Of a stretch of 64,000 nt of DNA, positions 33,764 to 42,811 are shown piece after piece. The stretch lies in NCBI RefSeq assembly GCF_000021945.1, contig NC_011831.1, positions 1,687,353 through 1,751,352 on the forward strand. Reading direction: 5' to 3'. The notes under the pieces are model-generated. The model did not search any database. It was not told the origin of the DNA and saw only the letters and a program-made list of their open reading frames with translations. Both the position numbers and the translations under genes were made by a program. Origin of the DNA: Chloroflexus aggregans DSM 9485 (GTDB lineage Bacteria; Chloroflexota; Chloroflexia; Chloroflexales; Chloroflexaceae). Numbering within the stretch: the first letter of the stretch is position 1; each line of letters begins with the position of its first letter.

Positions 33764-34957
33764 TCAACGATTCCGCTGCCGCCACGCCAACAATCGCTGT
33801 TGCGCAGCGCGCAGGGTCTCGTCGCGCTTGGCAAAACAAAACCTCGCCAACAACGGCAAATCGTGCTGGCGAGCATAGAATGCCGATGGTGGGATCGCAG
33901 CCACCCCAACCTCTTGGGTCAAATACCGGCAAAAGGCAACATCGTCGTGAAATCCGGTCGCTGAGATGTCGGCCATCAAGAAATAACTACCTTCGGTTGG
34001 TAAAACCGGTAATCCAACGCTCTCCAAAATCTCGGCAAGCAGATGATAGCGTGCGGTATATTCAGCACGAAATTGATCGTAATACCCGTTGTGCAATGCT
34101 CCTTCGAGCGCGGCAGCAGCAGCATATTGCAATGGCGTTGCAGTAGCAAAAGTAATCCATTGGTGAGCAGCGCGCAGTGCAGTGTTTAGCTCAGCAGGGC
34201 CAACCGCATACCCGATCTTCCAACCGGTAAGACTAAACGTTTTGCCTAGACTATTGATCGTGAGCGTCCGCTCCCACATCCCCGGCAACGTCGCAATTGG
34301 AATGTGCTCGGCTCCGGCAAAAACCAATTGATCGTACACCTCGTCAGACACCACGATCACATCGTACCGTTGGCAGAGTTCGGCAATCTGTTCAAGCTCA
34401 TCGCGCCGAAAAACCTTACCGGTCGGGTTGTGCGGCGTGTTAAGCATCAAGAGACGGGTACGTGGCGAGAGCGCCGCCTGCAATTCTGACAGATCGAACC
34501 ACCAGCCCGACTGGCCGGATGTTGGTGGATGTAACCGCACAAACCGCGGTATCCCACCGGCCATCGTGACATCAGGCAGATACGCATCGTAGAACGGCTC
34601 GAACAGAATGACCTCGTCACCGGGGTTAACCAGCGCCTGCACCGCACCAAAGAGAGCTTCAGTCGCACCGCTCGTGACGGTTACTTCACGTTGAGGATCG
34701 ATGGAGCGCCAGCCGTGCGCTTGCCACGTCGCTGCAATTGCCTCACGCAAGCGGGGGACACCGATATAAGGTGCGTATTGGTTCGCATCGGCGGCGATGG
34801 CTTCGGCGGCAGCTTGCTTCACCCATTCTGGCCCGGCGAAATCAGGAAAGCCTTGACCGAGATTCACGGCACCGCATTGAACGGCAAGAGCACTCATCTC
34901 GGCAAAGATAGTCGTACCAAACTGACGAACGCGCTCGGCGCTGCGTGGTGTAGACAT
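33764..34957 (-). CDS. Class I/II pyridoxal-phosphate aminotransferase
   Basis: 397 residues with GAGAGG before the ATG. The fold-type I pattern is complete: NLGQGFPDFAGPEWVKQAA, VTSGATEALFGAVQALVNPG, NTPHNPTGKVFRRDEL, VVSDEVYDQLVF, and the PLP lysine in INSLGKTFSLTGWKIGYAVG (about 240). It resembles kynurenine-aminotransferase/methionine-aminotransferase (YbdL-like) enzymes, which use keto-acid acceptors. The exact amino donor cannot be fixed. Confidence 0.92.
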   Translation of the reverse strand: MSTPRSAERVRQFGTTIFAEMSALAVQCGAVNLGQGFPDFAGPEWVKQAAAEAIAADANQYAPYIGVPRLREAIAATWQAHGWRSIDPQREVTVTSGATEALFGAVQALVNPGDEVILFEPFYDAYLPDVTMAGGIPRFVRLHPPTSGQSGWWFDLSELQAALSPRTRLLMLNTPHNPTGKVFRRDELEQIAELCQRYDVIVVSDEVYDQLVFAGAEHIPIATLPGMWERTLTINSLGKTFSLTGWKIGYAVGPAELNTALRAAHQWITFATATPLQYAAAAALEGALHNGYYDQFRAEYTARYHLLAEILESVGLPVLPTEGSYFLMADISATGFHDDVAFCRYLTQEVGVAAIPPSAFYARQHDLPLLARFCFAKRDETLRAAQQRLLAWRQRNR

Positions 34958-35117
34958 CGCTGAACCTCTCTGCTACACGCGGTGTTGCGGTGAAAGCGTG
35001 GGGAGAGCAGCAAAGCCGCTCACAAACTGTATGGTACCACAGGCTGCTGCAACTTTTGCACTCCACCTACCGTCTTACTCGCAGAAAACAGTAGCTCGTT
35101 AGCGTAAGGAGTTTGCT

Positions 35118-35513
35118 ATGTCGTTCCAAAACGAACAGACCCGCTGGATCGGCTTGATCCTTATTACGTTAGGGATTGTCACGATCTTCAAATTGTGGTG
35201 GCTCGTACCGGCTGCACTGCTGGCCGGTGGCGGTATCGTCATCTACCGTCGCCAGCGCAGCCTTGGTCGTACCGATGAAGCGTTTCAAGTGCTGTTGTGG
35301 GGCATAGGGCTGGCCCTGCTTTCACTCTTCCATCTGGTTTGGCCGGGTATCCTCATCCTCGGTGGTGCAAGCCTATTGCTACGTGGGCGCGAAGCCCAAG
35401 TTGAACAGCGCATGTGGACGCTGATCGGACAGGTATTGAATTGGAACCGCCGTCCAACACCGCCACCATCTAGTAGTAAAGTGCAGATCGTGGAAAAGCA
35501 AGACGGTGAATAG
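35118..35513 (+). CDS. Small polytopic membrane protein
   Basis: 131 residues behind TAAGGAG. Four hydrophobic segments in two pairs (WIGLILITLGIVTIF, WWLVPAALLAGGGIVIY, VLLWGIGLALLSLFHLVWPG, ILILGGASLLLRG) and a polar C-terminal tail with PTPPPSSSK. The LVWPGILILGGASLLLRG motif resembles the LiaI/LiaF-like DUF5668 group, often near stress-response regulators, but no such regulator is here. Function unassigned. Confidence 0.65.
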   Translation: MSFQNEQTRWIGLILITLGIVTIFKLWWLVPAALLAGGGIVIYRRQRSLGRTDEAFQVLLWGIGLALLSLFHLVWPGILILGGASLLLRGREAQVEQRMWTLIGQVLNWNRRPTPPPSSSKVQIVEKQDGE

Positions 35514-35572
35514 CGTTCGCATCGAACCATTATGGGACACGAATACAACGGATGAAACGCGGATGGTGATAA

Positions 35573-35612
35573 AGCCCGATCCGCGCCCATCCGTCCGATC
35601 CGTCTGATCCGT
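35573..35612. repeat. Dispersed intergenic element, copy 1
   Basis: GATCCGCGCCCATCCGTCCGA and its continuation match, with one mismatch in about 23 bp, the reverse complement of bases near 42366-42390. Short sub-repeats of CCGATCCGT type lie within it. It sits in the gap between two genes and looks like a member of a dispersed family. Confidence 0.6.
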
Positions 35613-35699
35613 GGGCACTGTCTAGAGTGATAGCACACGGACGGGACAGAGAAAACGCATGACGCATTCCATGCTCATCCGTCGTATCCATGTTATCCG

Positions 35700-36509
35700 C
35701 TACGGTGTGATCTGCGCCGTCAACAGCCGCACCAACCACGCCCGTACCGCTGCCCGGGCTGCTTCCGACACCGGTGAGCCATCGGTATAGATTGCACCCG
35801 AACGCACCGCAGCTATCGTCTCGCGAAACTGCTGATATGCCGGCACATCGATAAGACGGTTTGGCCGACCGGGACCGGCTGCCAGATCGAGCAAGGGTTC
35901 CGGTCGGTTGGCGAAGACAATGTAGTGTTCGATCAAGCCGACTGCGCGCAGGGGACTATCGATCTCACCGACGTAGATGATCGTCTCACCAACCCGCTGC
36001 TCGGTAAATGTCTCACCACGCAGACGACGCACTTCCAAATGCTTATCAAGAAACATCCGTGCCTGTGGATCGTTACGCGAGGCTAAAAAGATCATCACCT
36101 CACCGTTCGTGATCAAGTCAGCGGCTACGTCGCGAGTCACCGGCGTAAAATCGCGCACGACAATCGCAATGTCACTCCCAACCCACGTAATCACGTCGCT
36201 ATCAAGCTTCACTCCCAGCAGCGCAGCCACATTCGCCGCAGCATTAGCCGGCATCGACAAGCCAAACACCTCTTTCAACGCCAACTCAATCCGCGGTTGC
36301 TCCGGTACATCACTCAGCGTCGGCGACAGACCGGCATAGAGCTGCACATCTGCCGGTAAGAGTTCTGCCGGTGCCGGCCCTCGCTGGACGGTCGTAAACC
36401 AATAAATGAAGGCAACACCGATCAAGACAGCAATTAGTGTGATGACCAGGCCACCGAGCAAAGCATAACCCAGACCACGCTCGCGGGGCATCGTTGCACT
36501 TTTCAGCAT
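35700..36509 (-). CDS. DUF3352-type membrane-anchored protein
   Basis: 269 residues from MLKSATMPRERG. One transmembrane helix (about 15-40, GYALLGGLVITLIAVLIGVA) anchors an outer domain. The pattern AELLPADVQLYAGLSPTL, then LASRNDPQARMFLDKHLE and AVGLIEHYIVFANRPEPLLD, fits the DUF3352 family of bacterial surface proteins of unknown role. The gene may also start six codons later. It is divergent from the molybdopterin-binding-like gene, 86 bp apart. Confidence 0.68.
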   Translation of the reverse strand: MLKSATMPRERGLGYALLGGLVITLIAVLIGVAFIYWFTTVQRGPAPAELLPADVQLYAGLSPTLSDVPEQPRIELALKEVFGLSMPANAAANVAALLGVKLDSDVITWVGSDIAIVVRDFTPVTRDVAADLITNGEVMIFLASRNDPQARMFLDKHLEVRRLRGETFTEQRVGETIIYVGEIDSPLRAVGLIEHYIVFANRPEPLLDLAAGPGRPNRLIDVPAYQQFRETIAAVRSGAIYTDGSPVSEAARAAVRAWLVRLLTAQITP

Positions 36510-36595
36510 AGTTGTCGCATGCTCCTTACTCAATCTTACCGAGAACATAGTACCATGAGTTAAACAGGCACCATAGGTAACCTATAGGTACAACT

Positions 36596-37594
36596 ATGCG
36601 AATTGAAATCTTGCCACCGGCAGCAGCAGTTGGGCATATTCTCTGCCACAATTTGGCCGATGGGCAAGGGCGTAAGGCGTTTAGAAAGGGGTGGCGGTTA
36701 CGGGCCGAAGATCTGCCACGCCTGGCCGAACTCGGCTATAGTGCGGTACGAGTTGCTATCCTGAACCCCGACGATGTTCACGAAGACGAAGCAGCGCTAC
36801 AATTAGCGAACATAGTAGCCGGGCCTGGCATTATCGTTGATGAGCCACACGCCGGGCGCGTCAATGTACGGGCTGCGATGAACGGCCCGCTGATGATCGA
36901 TGCCGAAGCTCTTTTCGCGATCAATATGATCGACGGGCTGACTGTCGCGACCTTACCCCCCTACACACTCGTGCGTCCCGGCCAGATGTTGGCGACGATC
37001 AAGATTATCCCATTTGCCGTACCATCTGCCGATCTCGCCCAAGCTGCTGCTGCTGTTGGCCCTACCGGTGTCTTGCACGTAGCGACCCTCGTGCGACGGC
37101 GGATCGGAGTTGTGTTGGTGAGTAGTCAGGCTGCGCGGGCCCGGGTAGAACGCGGGATGTTACCGGCAATTACCGGACGGATTGCTGATTTGGGCGCAAC
37201 AATGATCGACTGTTGCCGCACCATCCCTGACGAGTATGCAATCGCCGATAGCCTCGCAGCCCTCCTCACTATCGGTGCCGATCTGATTATCACCGCCGGT
37301 GAAACTTCGGTGGTTGATCGCGATGATGTGATTCCGCGCGCTATACGACGCTTAGGCGGCGAGATCACCCATTACGGCGCACCGGTAGAGCCGGGTAACC
37401 TGCTCTTGCTCGCCTATTTGCCGCACGAACACGATACAATTCCGATCATCGGCGCCCCCGGATGTATACGTTCGCGTGACCAAAACATTGTTGATCTGAT
37501 CTTGCCACGATTGATGGCGAACGAGCGATTAGGACGACGGGAGATTGTGGCCCTCGGTTTAGGTGGTCTACTCGGTCCAACCCGACGCGAGTGA
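36596..37594 (+). CDS. Molybdopterin-binding (MoaB/MogA-like) domain protein
   Basis: 332 residues. The C-terminal half (about 155-310) has the MoCF-biosynthesis fold: IGVVLVSSQA, IADLGATMIDCCRTIPDEY, DLIITAGETSVVDRDDVIPR, and GAPVEPGNLLLLAYL with a final PIIGAPGCIRSRDQ. In MogA/MoeA this fold binds molybdopterin and activates it for metal insertion. The catalytic GGTG of true MogA is replaced by ITAGETS, and the N-terminal half (about 1-150) matches no MoeA domain I recognise, so a relative rather than an orthologue. It fits with the modABC operon as part of molybdenum handling. Confidence 0.72.
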   Translation: MRIEILPPAAAVGHILCHNLADGQGRKAFRKGWRLRAEDLPRLAELGYSAVRVAILNPDDVHEDEAALQLANIVAGPGIIVDEPHAGRVNVRAAMNGPLMIDAEALFAINMIDGLTVATLPPYTLVRPGQMLATIKIIPFAVPSADLAQAAAAVGPTGVLHVATLVRRRIGVVLVSSQAARARVERGMLPAITGRIADLGATMIDCCRTIPDEYAIADSLAALLTIGADLIITAGETSVVDRDDVIPRAIRRLGGEITHYGAPVEPGNLLLLAYLPHEHDTIPIIGAPGCIRSRDQNIVDLILPRLMANERLGRREIVALGLGGLLGPTRRE

Positions 37595-37722
37595 TACCGA
37601 CCCCGACACTCACACCCAAATACGTGCCCATCGAAAACCGTTATTATCGTATCTGTAACCTGAAAACCACATGCTGCGTAACAATTGATAGAATAACCAA
37701 GCGGGTAGCTAAAAGGTGCAGT

Positions 37723-39075
37723 ATGAATCTTGACAGCCTGTATCAAGATCGACGTGAAGCAGCACTGGCCGATTTCAATCGAGCCATCGCCATCGATCCA
37801 GATTATGCATGGGCCTACTTCCAACGCGGACAAGTCTTGCGCGAACTAGGGAGAATGGAGGAATCATTGGCCGATCTTCGTCGAGCGTGTGAGCTAGAAC
37901 CGAACGATGCAGCATACCACGCCGAACGAGGCGAAACGCTGCGCCTAATGCGCCGTTATGAAGAGGCTCTTACCGCCTTCTCACGCGCCATTGAACTACG
38001 ACCTGAATATCCGTGGGCATTAGGAAGCCGCGGACAAGTATGGCGCGCACTGCGCCGTCATCACGAAGCACTTGCCGATTTCGAGGCAGCATTGGCACTG
38101 AACCCAATGCTGGCATGGGTGCATGCCGAACGTGGCGAAACCTTGCGGGCATTACGTCGCCTCCATGAAGCAATTGAAGCCTTCAACCAGGCGTTAAACA
38201 TCGATCCGGACTATGTGTGGGCGTTAGGTCATCGCGGCATTGCCTACCGTGAACTCCGTGACTATCCGGCAGCCATCGCCGATTTCGATGCGGCCATTAC
38301 TTTACAAGATACTATCGCGTGGCTGTACGCCGAGCGCGGTGAAACACGTCGCCTGGCCGATGATTTCGAGGGCGCCTTGTTTGATCTCAACCGGGCAATC
38401 GAACTTGACCCCCAATATGCATGGGCATTAGGGAGTCGCGGTGCCACTTTCCGTGCGCTCGGTGATACCGAAGCGGCATTGGCCGATTTCAATCGTGCGC
38501 TTGAGCTTGATCCAGCTTATGAATGGGTATATATGCAGCGCGGTCTCTTGTACCGCAACCTCGACCGACTCGATGAAGCACTCGCCGACTTTAGCCGTGT
38601 CCTCGCACTCAACCCCAATAACGTCGGTGCGCTCGTCGAACGAGGTGAGTTGCTCCGTCTGCGCCGTCACTACAACGAAGCGCTGACCGATTTCAGTCAT
38701 GCGATTGAGCTTCAACCCGATCATGCATGGGCAATCGGCAGCCGAGGGCAAGTATATCGGGCACTCAATCGTTATCACGAGGCGCTCGCCGATTTCAACA
38801 ATGCACTTGAGCAAAAACCCGACCTGGTATGGATCCTGGCCGAACGGGGTGAAACCTACCGCTTGCTGCACCAGTACAACGAAGCGTTAGAAGATTTCAA
38901 CCGCGCCCTCGAATTGCAACCAAATGATTCGTGGGTACTCAGCCGGCGTGGTGCTACCTATCAGGCACTAAAGATATTTGAAGAGGCTTATATTGATCTG
39001 ACCCGCGCCATTGAAATCGATCCGAATAATGCATGGGCTTTGGCACAACGTGGCTCACTCTTCCGACAGATGTAA
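37723..39075 (+). CDS. TPR protein with 13 consecutive 34-residue repeats
   Basis: 450 residues from an ATG behind AAAAGGTG; an open frame upstream is ignored. From residue ~12 to the end it consists of thirteen TPR units, nearly all exactly 34 residues, for example EAALADFNRAIAIDPDYAWA and EEALTAFSRAIELRPEYPWA. Units ending HAERGETLR alternate with units ending GSRGQVYR, showing growth by duplication of 68-residue pairs. No signal or other domain, so a cytoplasmic superhelical scaffold for protein contacts. Partner unknown. Confidence 0.9.
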   Translation: MNLDSLYQDRREAALADFNRAIAIDPDYAWAYFQRGQVLRELGRMEESLADLRRACELEPNDAAYHAERGETLRLMRRYEEALTAFSRAIELRPEYPWALGSRGQVWRALRRHHEALADFEAALALNPMLAWVHAERGETLRALRRLHEAIEAFNQALNIDPDYVWALGHRGIAYRELRDYPAAIADFDAAITLQDTIAWLYAERGETRRLADDFEGALFDLNRAIELDPQYAWALGSRGATFRALGDTEAALADFNRALELDPAYEWVYMQRGLLYRNLDRLDEALADFSRVLALNPNNVGALVERGELLRLRRHYNEALTDFSHAIELQPDHAWAIGSRGQVYRALNRYHEALADFNNALEQKPDLVWILAERGETYRLLHQYNEALEDFNRALELQPNDSWVLSRRGATYQALKIFEEAYIDLTRAIEIDPNNAWALAQRGSLFRQM

Positions 39076-39090
39076 CCCTATCACTCAAGC

Positions 39091-39307
39091 TATTGAAATA
39101 GCCTTCAGGCTACGCTCGTAATGTAGTATCCGCGTATTGCGGTGAATAGACGGCATCAGCTTGTCTGCCGCCAATATGAAAAATTTCTCATTTTATTGAA
39201 TTATTGAAATAGCCTTCAGGCTAGGCTTGTAATGCAGTATCCGCGCATCGCGCTGAATAGACGGCATCAGCTTGTCCGCCGCCAGTATGAAAAATTTCTC
39301 ATTTTAT
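39091..39307. repeat. 111-bp tandem duplication with internal dyads
   Basis: A unit beginning TATTGAAATAGCCTTCAGGC is present twice in direct order (39091-39201 and 39202-39307) with about ten substitutions. Each unit contains the dyad TAGCCTTCAGGCTA near its start (the second copy reads the same) and a CCGC...GCGG type stem, and ends AAAAATTTCTCATTTTAT. It fills most of the 307-bp gap between the TPR and glycosyltransferase genes. No open frame. Confidence 0.85.
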
Positions 39308-39382
39308 GGTATTATCGCGATGGTTAGCAGCATGCCATACAGCAGGATGAGCCGATAGCCAATACGGGAGGATCGCGCAGCC

Positions 39383-40663
39383 ATGGACGCTACCCATCCA
39401 CAAACAGGTCACCCGATCCGGGTGGCGATGGTGGCTCGCGCAGTTTTTCCCCTTCACGGATATGGCGGCATTGAACGCCACGTGTATCACCTCACCAAAT
39501 ATCTGACCCAGCTCGGAGTTGTCGTCACGCTATACGTCCAATCACTACCCCCTAACGCCACACCGGGTGACCTGCGACCACACGCGATTGAAACGTTACG
39601 CTACGACTATACCTCACCTATCCTCCCACCAAATGGTGTGATCGGTCGACAGATCAACTTTCCGATCTACAGTTGGCGCATTGGCCGACGGGTTGCCCGG
39701 CACGTACTGCATAGTAATTTCGACGTGGTACATACTCAAGGGTTGTGCGCTTTTGGCTACGCCGCCGCCCGCCACCGCGATCCCCGTTTACAGACCACAC
39801 CGTTCGTTGCCAACCCACACGGTATGGAAGAATTCCGTACCTCCGACCGCATCAAATGGCTGGCTTATGCACCGTTTCGCTTCCTTTATGCCTACGGCCA
39901 TCGTCAGGCCGACCGCGCCATCGCAACCGATTCATGCACCAAAGACGATTTGCCGCGCTACCTTGGCGTCGATCCGGCACGAGTTGTGGTCATCCCATCA
40001 GCTATCGACGTTGCCGAATGTTTATCTCAGGTACGCAGCGAACTTCGTACCGCCCTGCGTTTCCGTCTCGGCCTTACCAGCGGTAACCCGATCTTGCTCA
40101 GCGTTGGACGACTCGAACCCAATAAGGGGTTTGATGTGCTTATTGCCGCCCTGGCCCGCTTACGGGACGAATTGCCGCCCAACTGGCGCTGGCTGCTGGT
40201 CGGCAGTGGATCGGCCCGCACCGCGCTCGAACAGCAAATCCGTGAAGCAGGGATCGCCGAACACACCGTACTGGTCGGGCGCCTGAGTGACGAAGAACTG
40301 CATAGTCTGTATGAAGAGATCGACCTCTTCGTTCACCCAACCCGCTATGAAGGCAGTTCGCTGGTGACGCTTGAGGCGATGATCCATCGCCGGCCGGTGG
40401 TCGCCAGCGCCATCGGCGGTATTCCCGATAAGGTCTTTCCGGGACGTAACGGCTTGTTGGTCAAACCGGGTGATGTTGATGATCTCACCGCCCAACTCCG
40501 CGCAGCTTTAGCCGCCCGCGCACAGTGGTCAGAATGGGGGGCAGAGAGTGAGCGCATTGTGCGCTCAACATTCGATTGGCCGGTCGTGGCTCAACAGACG
40601 CTCGCCCTCTATCACGAGTTGCTGGCCGGCAACCATACCTCACACCCCACCCGATCGGGGTGA
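39383..40663 (+). CDS. GT4-family glycosyltransferase
   Basis: 426 residues, GT-B fold, behind GGGAGGATCG. Start VAMVARAVFPLHGYGGIERH is the acceptor-domain glycine loop; NPILLSVGRLEPNKGFDVLI and FVHPTRYEGSSLVTLEAMIH (EX7E donor site, about 330-345) form the donor domain. Likely adds a sugar to a surface polysaccharide or glycolipid. Its 3' end overlaps the convergent DUF3267 gene by 52 nt. Confidence 0.9.
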   Translation: MDATHPQTGHPIRVAMVARAVFPLHGYGGIERHVYHLTKYLTQLGVVVTLYVQSLPPNATPGDLRPHAIETLRYDYTSPILPPNGVIGRQINFPIYSWRIGRRVARHVLHSNFDVVHTQGLCAFGYAAARHRDPRLQTTPFVANPHGMEEFRTSDRIKWLAYAPFRFLYAYGHRQADRAIATDSCTKDDLPRYLGVDPARVVVIPSAIDVAECLSQVRSELRTALRFRLGLTSGNPILLSVGRLEPNKGFDVLIAALARLRDELPPNWRWLLVGSGSARTALEQQIREAGIAEHTVLVGRLSDEELHSLYEEIDLFVHPTRYEGSSLVTLEAMIHRRPVVASAIGGIPDKVFPGRNGLLVKPGDVDDLTAQLRAALAARAQWSEWGAESERIVRSTFDWPVVAQQTLALYHELLAGNHTSHPTRSG

Positions 40664-41163
40664 TCAACCACCAACGCTGTGGCCGGATCGCGCCGTAAGA
40701 GCCAGAGAATCAGCAGATCACCGCCGGCGGCAAGCGTAAACAATGCACCAAAAATAGTTGCCTCCGGCCAGCGAGTCATTATGCCGATGATCGCCGGCAC
40801 AATACCGAGTACAATGCATGGTAAGAGTGTGCCAAAGCGGTAAGCGTTAATCGGCAACGGTTGGGACACATGCGCAAACGGTGTGAACGTTTTGACGTGA
40901 AACCCAATCCGTAAGGCACGCAGCGGTATTCGACCAGCGAGCAACCATCCGATTGTGTGCAACGCTTCGTGAACAACGATCCCGATCACCACGACAAGCA
41001 ACAATTTCCATGTAACGACAATTGTGAGATCGTGATGAATGACAGCGTAACCTATGACGAGCAACAACGCCGGTAACAGACCGAATATCAATCCAGTGAG
41101 ATTCGCTTTGGCAAAAGAGACCGAACGCTCAGATCGTCGGTACGAAGGATTTGAGGAGATCAT
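40612..41163 (-). CDS. DUF3267-type membrane metalloprotease-like protein
   Basis: 183 residues from MISSNPSYR; a TTG four codons upstream is less likely. Four hydrophobic spans surround a HExxH motif, IGIVVHEALHTIGWLLAGR (about 72-90), as in the DUF3267 group, which resembles site-2-type membrane proteases. Whether it cleaves anything is unknown. A promoter is seen at 41218-41247 and the 3' end overlaps the convergent glycosyltransferase by 52 nt. Confidence 0.78.
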   Translation of the reverse strand: MISSNPSYRRSERSVSFAKANLTGLIFGLLPALLLVIGYAVIHHDLTIVVTWKLLLVVVIGIVVHEALHTIGWLLAGRIPLRALRIGFHVKTFTPFAHVSQPLPINAYRFGTLLPCIVLGIVPAIIGIMTRWPEATIFGALFTLAAGGDLLILWLLRRDPATALVVDHPDRVGCEVWLPASNS

Positions 41164-41217
41164 CTTACACCGCAAAGATATTACGTAAACTGTGATTGAG
41201 CTACCCAGCGTGGCTTA

Positions 41218-41247
41218 TCTGTATCGCATTCTAGCTCTGACTGTCAA
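41218..41247 (-). promoter_or_regulatory. Probable promoter of the DUF3267 gene
   Basis: Minus strand TTGACA (41242-41247), 18 nt, TACAGA (41218-41223), about 55 nt before the start codon. Perfect -35, fair -10. Confidence 0.45.
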
Positions 41248-41267
41248 GCCTTCAAAGGACCCATACT

Positions 41268-42284
41268 ATGACAAATCTCCCCTCACTACGACTGGTTGCC
41301 CTCGGTGGCGGTGGCGGTAGTGCCCAGACCCTTCTCGGTGCTCGCCCGTTCTTCGCCGAACGTACTGCGATCATTGCCGTAACCGATTCAGGTCGCAGTA
41401 CGGGTATAGCACGTCAGATCGCCGATATTCCGGCCCCCGGTGATCTGCGCAACGTACTGGCTACATTGGCGGCTGCACCAAACCAAACGCTCGCCCGCTT
41501 AATGCAATACCGACTTAAAAGCCCGTCCTTTCCCTTCCTGGATGGAATGGCAATAGGGAATCTCATGTTGGGCGGACTCGTACAGATGGAAGGAGACATC
41601 GCCGCCGCCGCAGCGACTGCGCGCGAGCTGTTGGGTTGCCCAGAACACATTTTGCCCGTTTCGACGGCCAATACCCGTTTGTGTGCCGAGCTGGCCGACG
41701 GACGCATTGTCGTCGAGGAGGTTGCCGTGCGGACACCTGGCAAGCCACCGATTCGCCGCCTCTTTCTCGACCCACCGGCAGCCGCTTACCCCCCTGCGCT
41801 TACCGCATTGGCAACCGCCGATCTGATCGTGATCGGCCCCGGTAGCTTCTATACATCACTTCTGGCAACACTCTGCTTTGATGGTATCGTCGAAACCCTG
41901 CGCACCACACCGGCAACCATCGTATTTGTTTGCAACACAACAACTCAGCCCGGTCAGACCGATGGTATGACAATAGCCGACCACGTGGCCCGCCTTGTCG
42001 AAGTTCTCGGCCCTGGTGTGCTTGACGTGGCGTTGATTAACGATGCGAACGCTCTCCATCCGGCAATTGTCGCTCGCTATCAAGCTGCGGGCCTGCATCC
42101 ACTCTCGCTGACCGATACCGACCGACAGGCGATTCGTGCCCTCGGCGTCGAGCCGCTCGTGCGCGATTTAGCCGAACCTGATCCCGGCCACCGTGAACTG
42201 TGGCAAAAAGCCGATACCATCCGTCACGATCCACAAACGCTTGGCTTGGCCCTGTGGAAGCTGGCGCTTGATCGGATGCAATAA
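41268..42284 (+). CDS. YvcK/CofD-like gluconeogenesis factor
   Basis: 338 residues. The N-terminal VALGGGGGSAQTLLGARPFF, AVTDSGRSTGIARQI and APGDLRNVLATLA, with FLDGMAIGNLMLGGL and DLIVIGPGSFYTSLLATL later, are the UDP-GlcNAc-binding YvcK signatures. YvcK links cell-wall precursor level to central carbon metabolism and PBP localisation in Gram-positives. The related CofD (2-phospholactate transferase for F420) shares the fold but no F420 gene is near. Cytoplasmic. Confidence 0.85.
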   Translation: MTNLPSLRLVALGGGGGSAQTLLGARPFFAERTAIIAVTDSGRSTGIARQIADIPAPGDLRNVLATLAAAPNQTLARLMQYRLKSPSFPFLDGMAIGNLMLGGLVQMEGDIAAAAATARELLGCPEHILPVSTANTRLCAELADGRIVVEEVAVRTPGKPPIRRLFLDPPAAAYPPALTALATADLIVIGPGSFYTSLLATLCFDGIVETLRTTPATIVFVCNTTTQPGQTDGMTIADHVARLVEVLGPGVLDVALINDANALHPAIVARYQAAGLHPLSLTDTDRQAIRALGVEPLVRDLAEPDPGHRELWQKADTIRHDPQTLGLALWKLALDRMQ

Positions 42285-42365
42285 ACGCACATAAGGATAT
42301 GGAATGGAGGCGCTCCGTTGTCCTATCCGTCTTATCTCCATTCTGCGAAAGCACACGAATGCTAC

Positions 42366-42395
42366 AGATCGGACGGATGGACGCGGATCGCGCCA
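42366..42395. repeat. Dispersed intergenic element, copy 2 (inverse orientation)
   Basis: GATCGGACGGATGGACGCGG continues into GATCGCGCC; its reverse complement matches the element near 35573 with one mismatch over about 23 bp. It lies in the 196-bp gap between yvcK and sbtB. Confidence 0.6.
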
Positions 42396-42480
42396 TTCAG
42401 CCTATTGACATCTAATTCATCTCGTCCGTGTTCCATTCGGAACTCTATACGGGTGCAGTATCATCCATCACGCCGCGCCG

Positions 42481-42795
42481 TTACGTTCGCTCCCCATGAA
42501 ACTTATCACCCCGCACCACTTGCACATCGGTCATGTACGCGATCACGGCAAAGTGGGGAAAGTAGGTGTGAGCCAGATGTTGCAGAATCTGTTCAGCCAC
42601 CTCAGGCTTCACGAGGGTTTCGATCCGCAAACTTTTGCCTTCCCACTCACTAGCGTGAACGCCGCGGGTGCCCTCGCCACGCACTTCACCGACGGTATAG
42701 CCGCGAGCACCGAGTTTGCGCAGGTCGTGCAAGATGCGCTCTTCCAGAATTGCTTCGGAGATGATAGTGACAAGTTTGACGGTAGTTAACTCCAT
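42481..42795 (-). CDS. sbtB: PII-like bicarbonate-transport regulator SbtB
   Basis: 104 residues from MELTTVKLVTI; a 25-residue upstream extension is rejected. The ferredoxin-like PII fold is evident: VTIISEAILEERILHDLRKL, then the T-loop region GYTVGEVRGEGTRGVHASEW and LRIETLVKPEVAEQILQHLA. In cyanobacteria SbtB binds cAMP/AMP/ADP and holds SbtA closed. The C-terminal CGPxGC redox loop of some SbtB proteins is missing here, and the T-loop lacks the GlnB tyrosine context. It starts 16 nt after sbtA, so the pair is one transcript. Confidence 0.85.
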   Translation of the reverse strand: MELTTVKLVTIISEAILEERILHDLRKLGARGYTVGEVRGEGTRGVHASEWEGKSLRIETLVKPEVAEQILQHLAHTYFPHFAVIAYMTDVQVVRGDKFHGERT

Positions 42796-42811
42796 AATTA
42801 ATGATCCTTCC

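Noticed and set aside
39091-39307. Insertion sequence
   Set aside because: No transposase frame, no terminal inverted repeats bounding it; a simple tandem duplication fits better.
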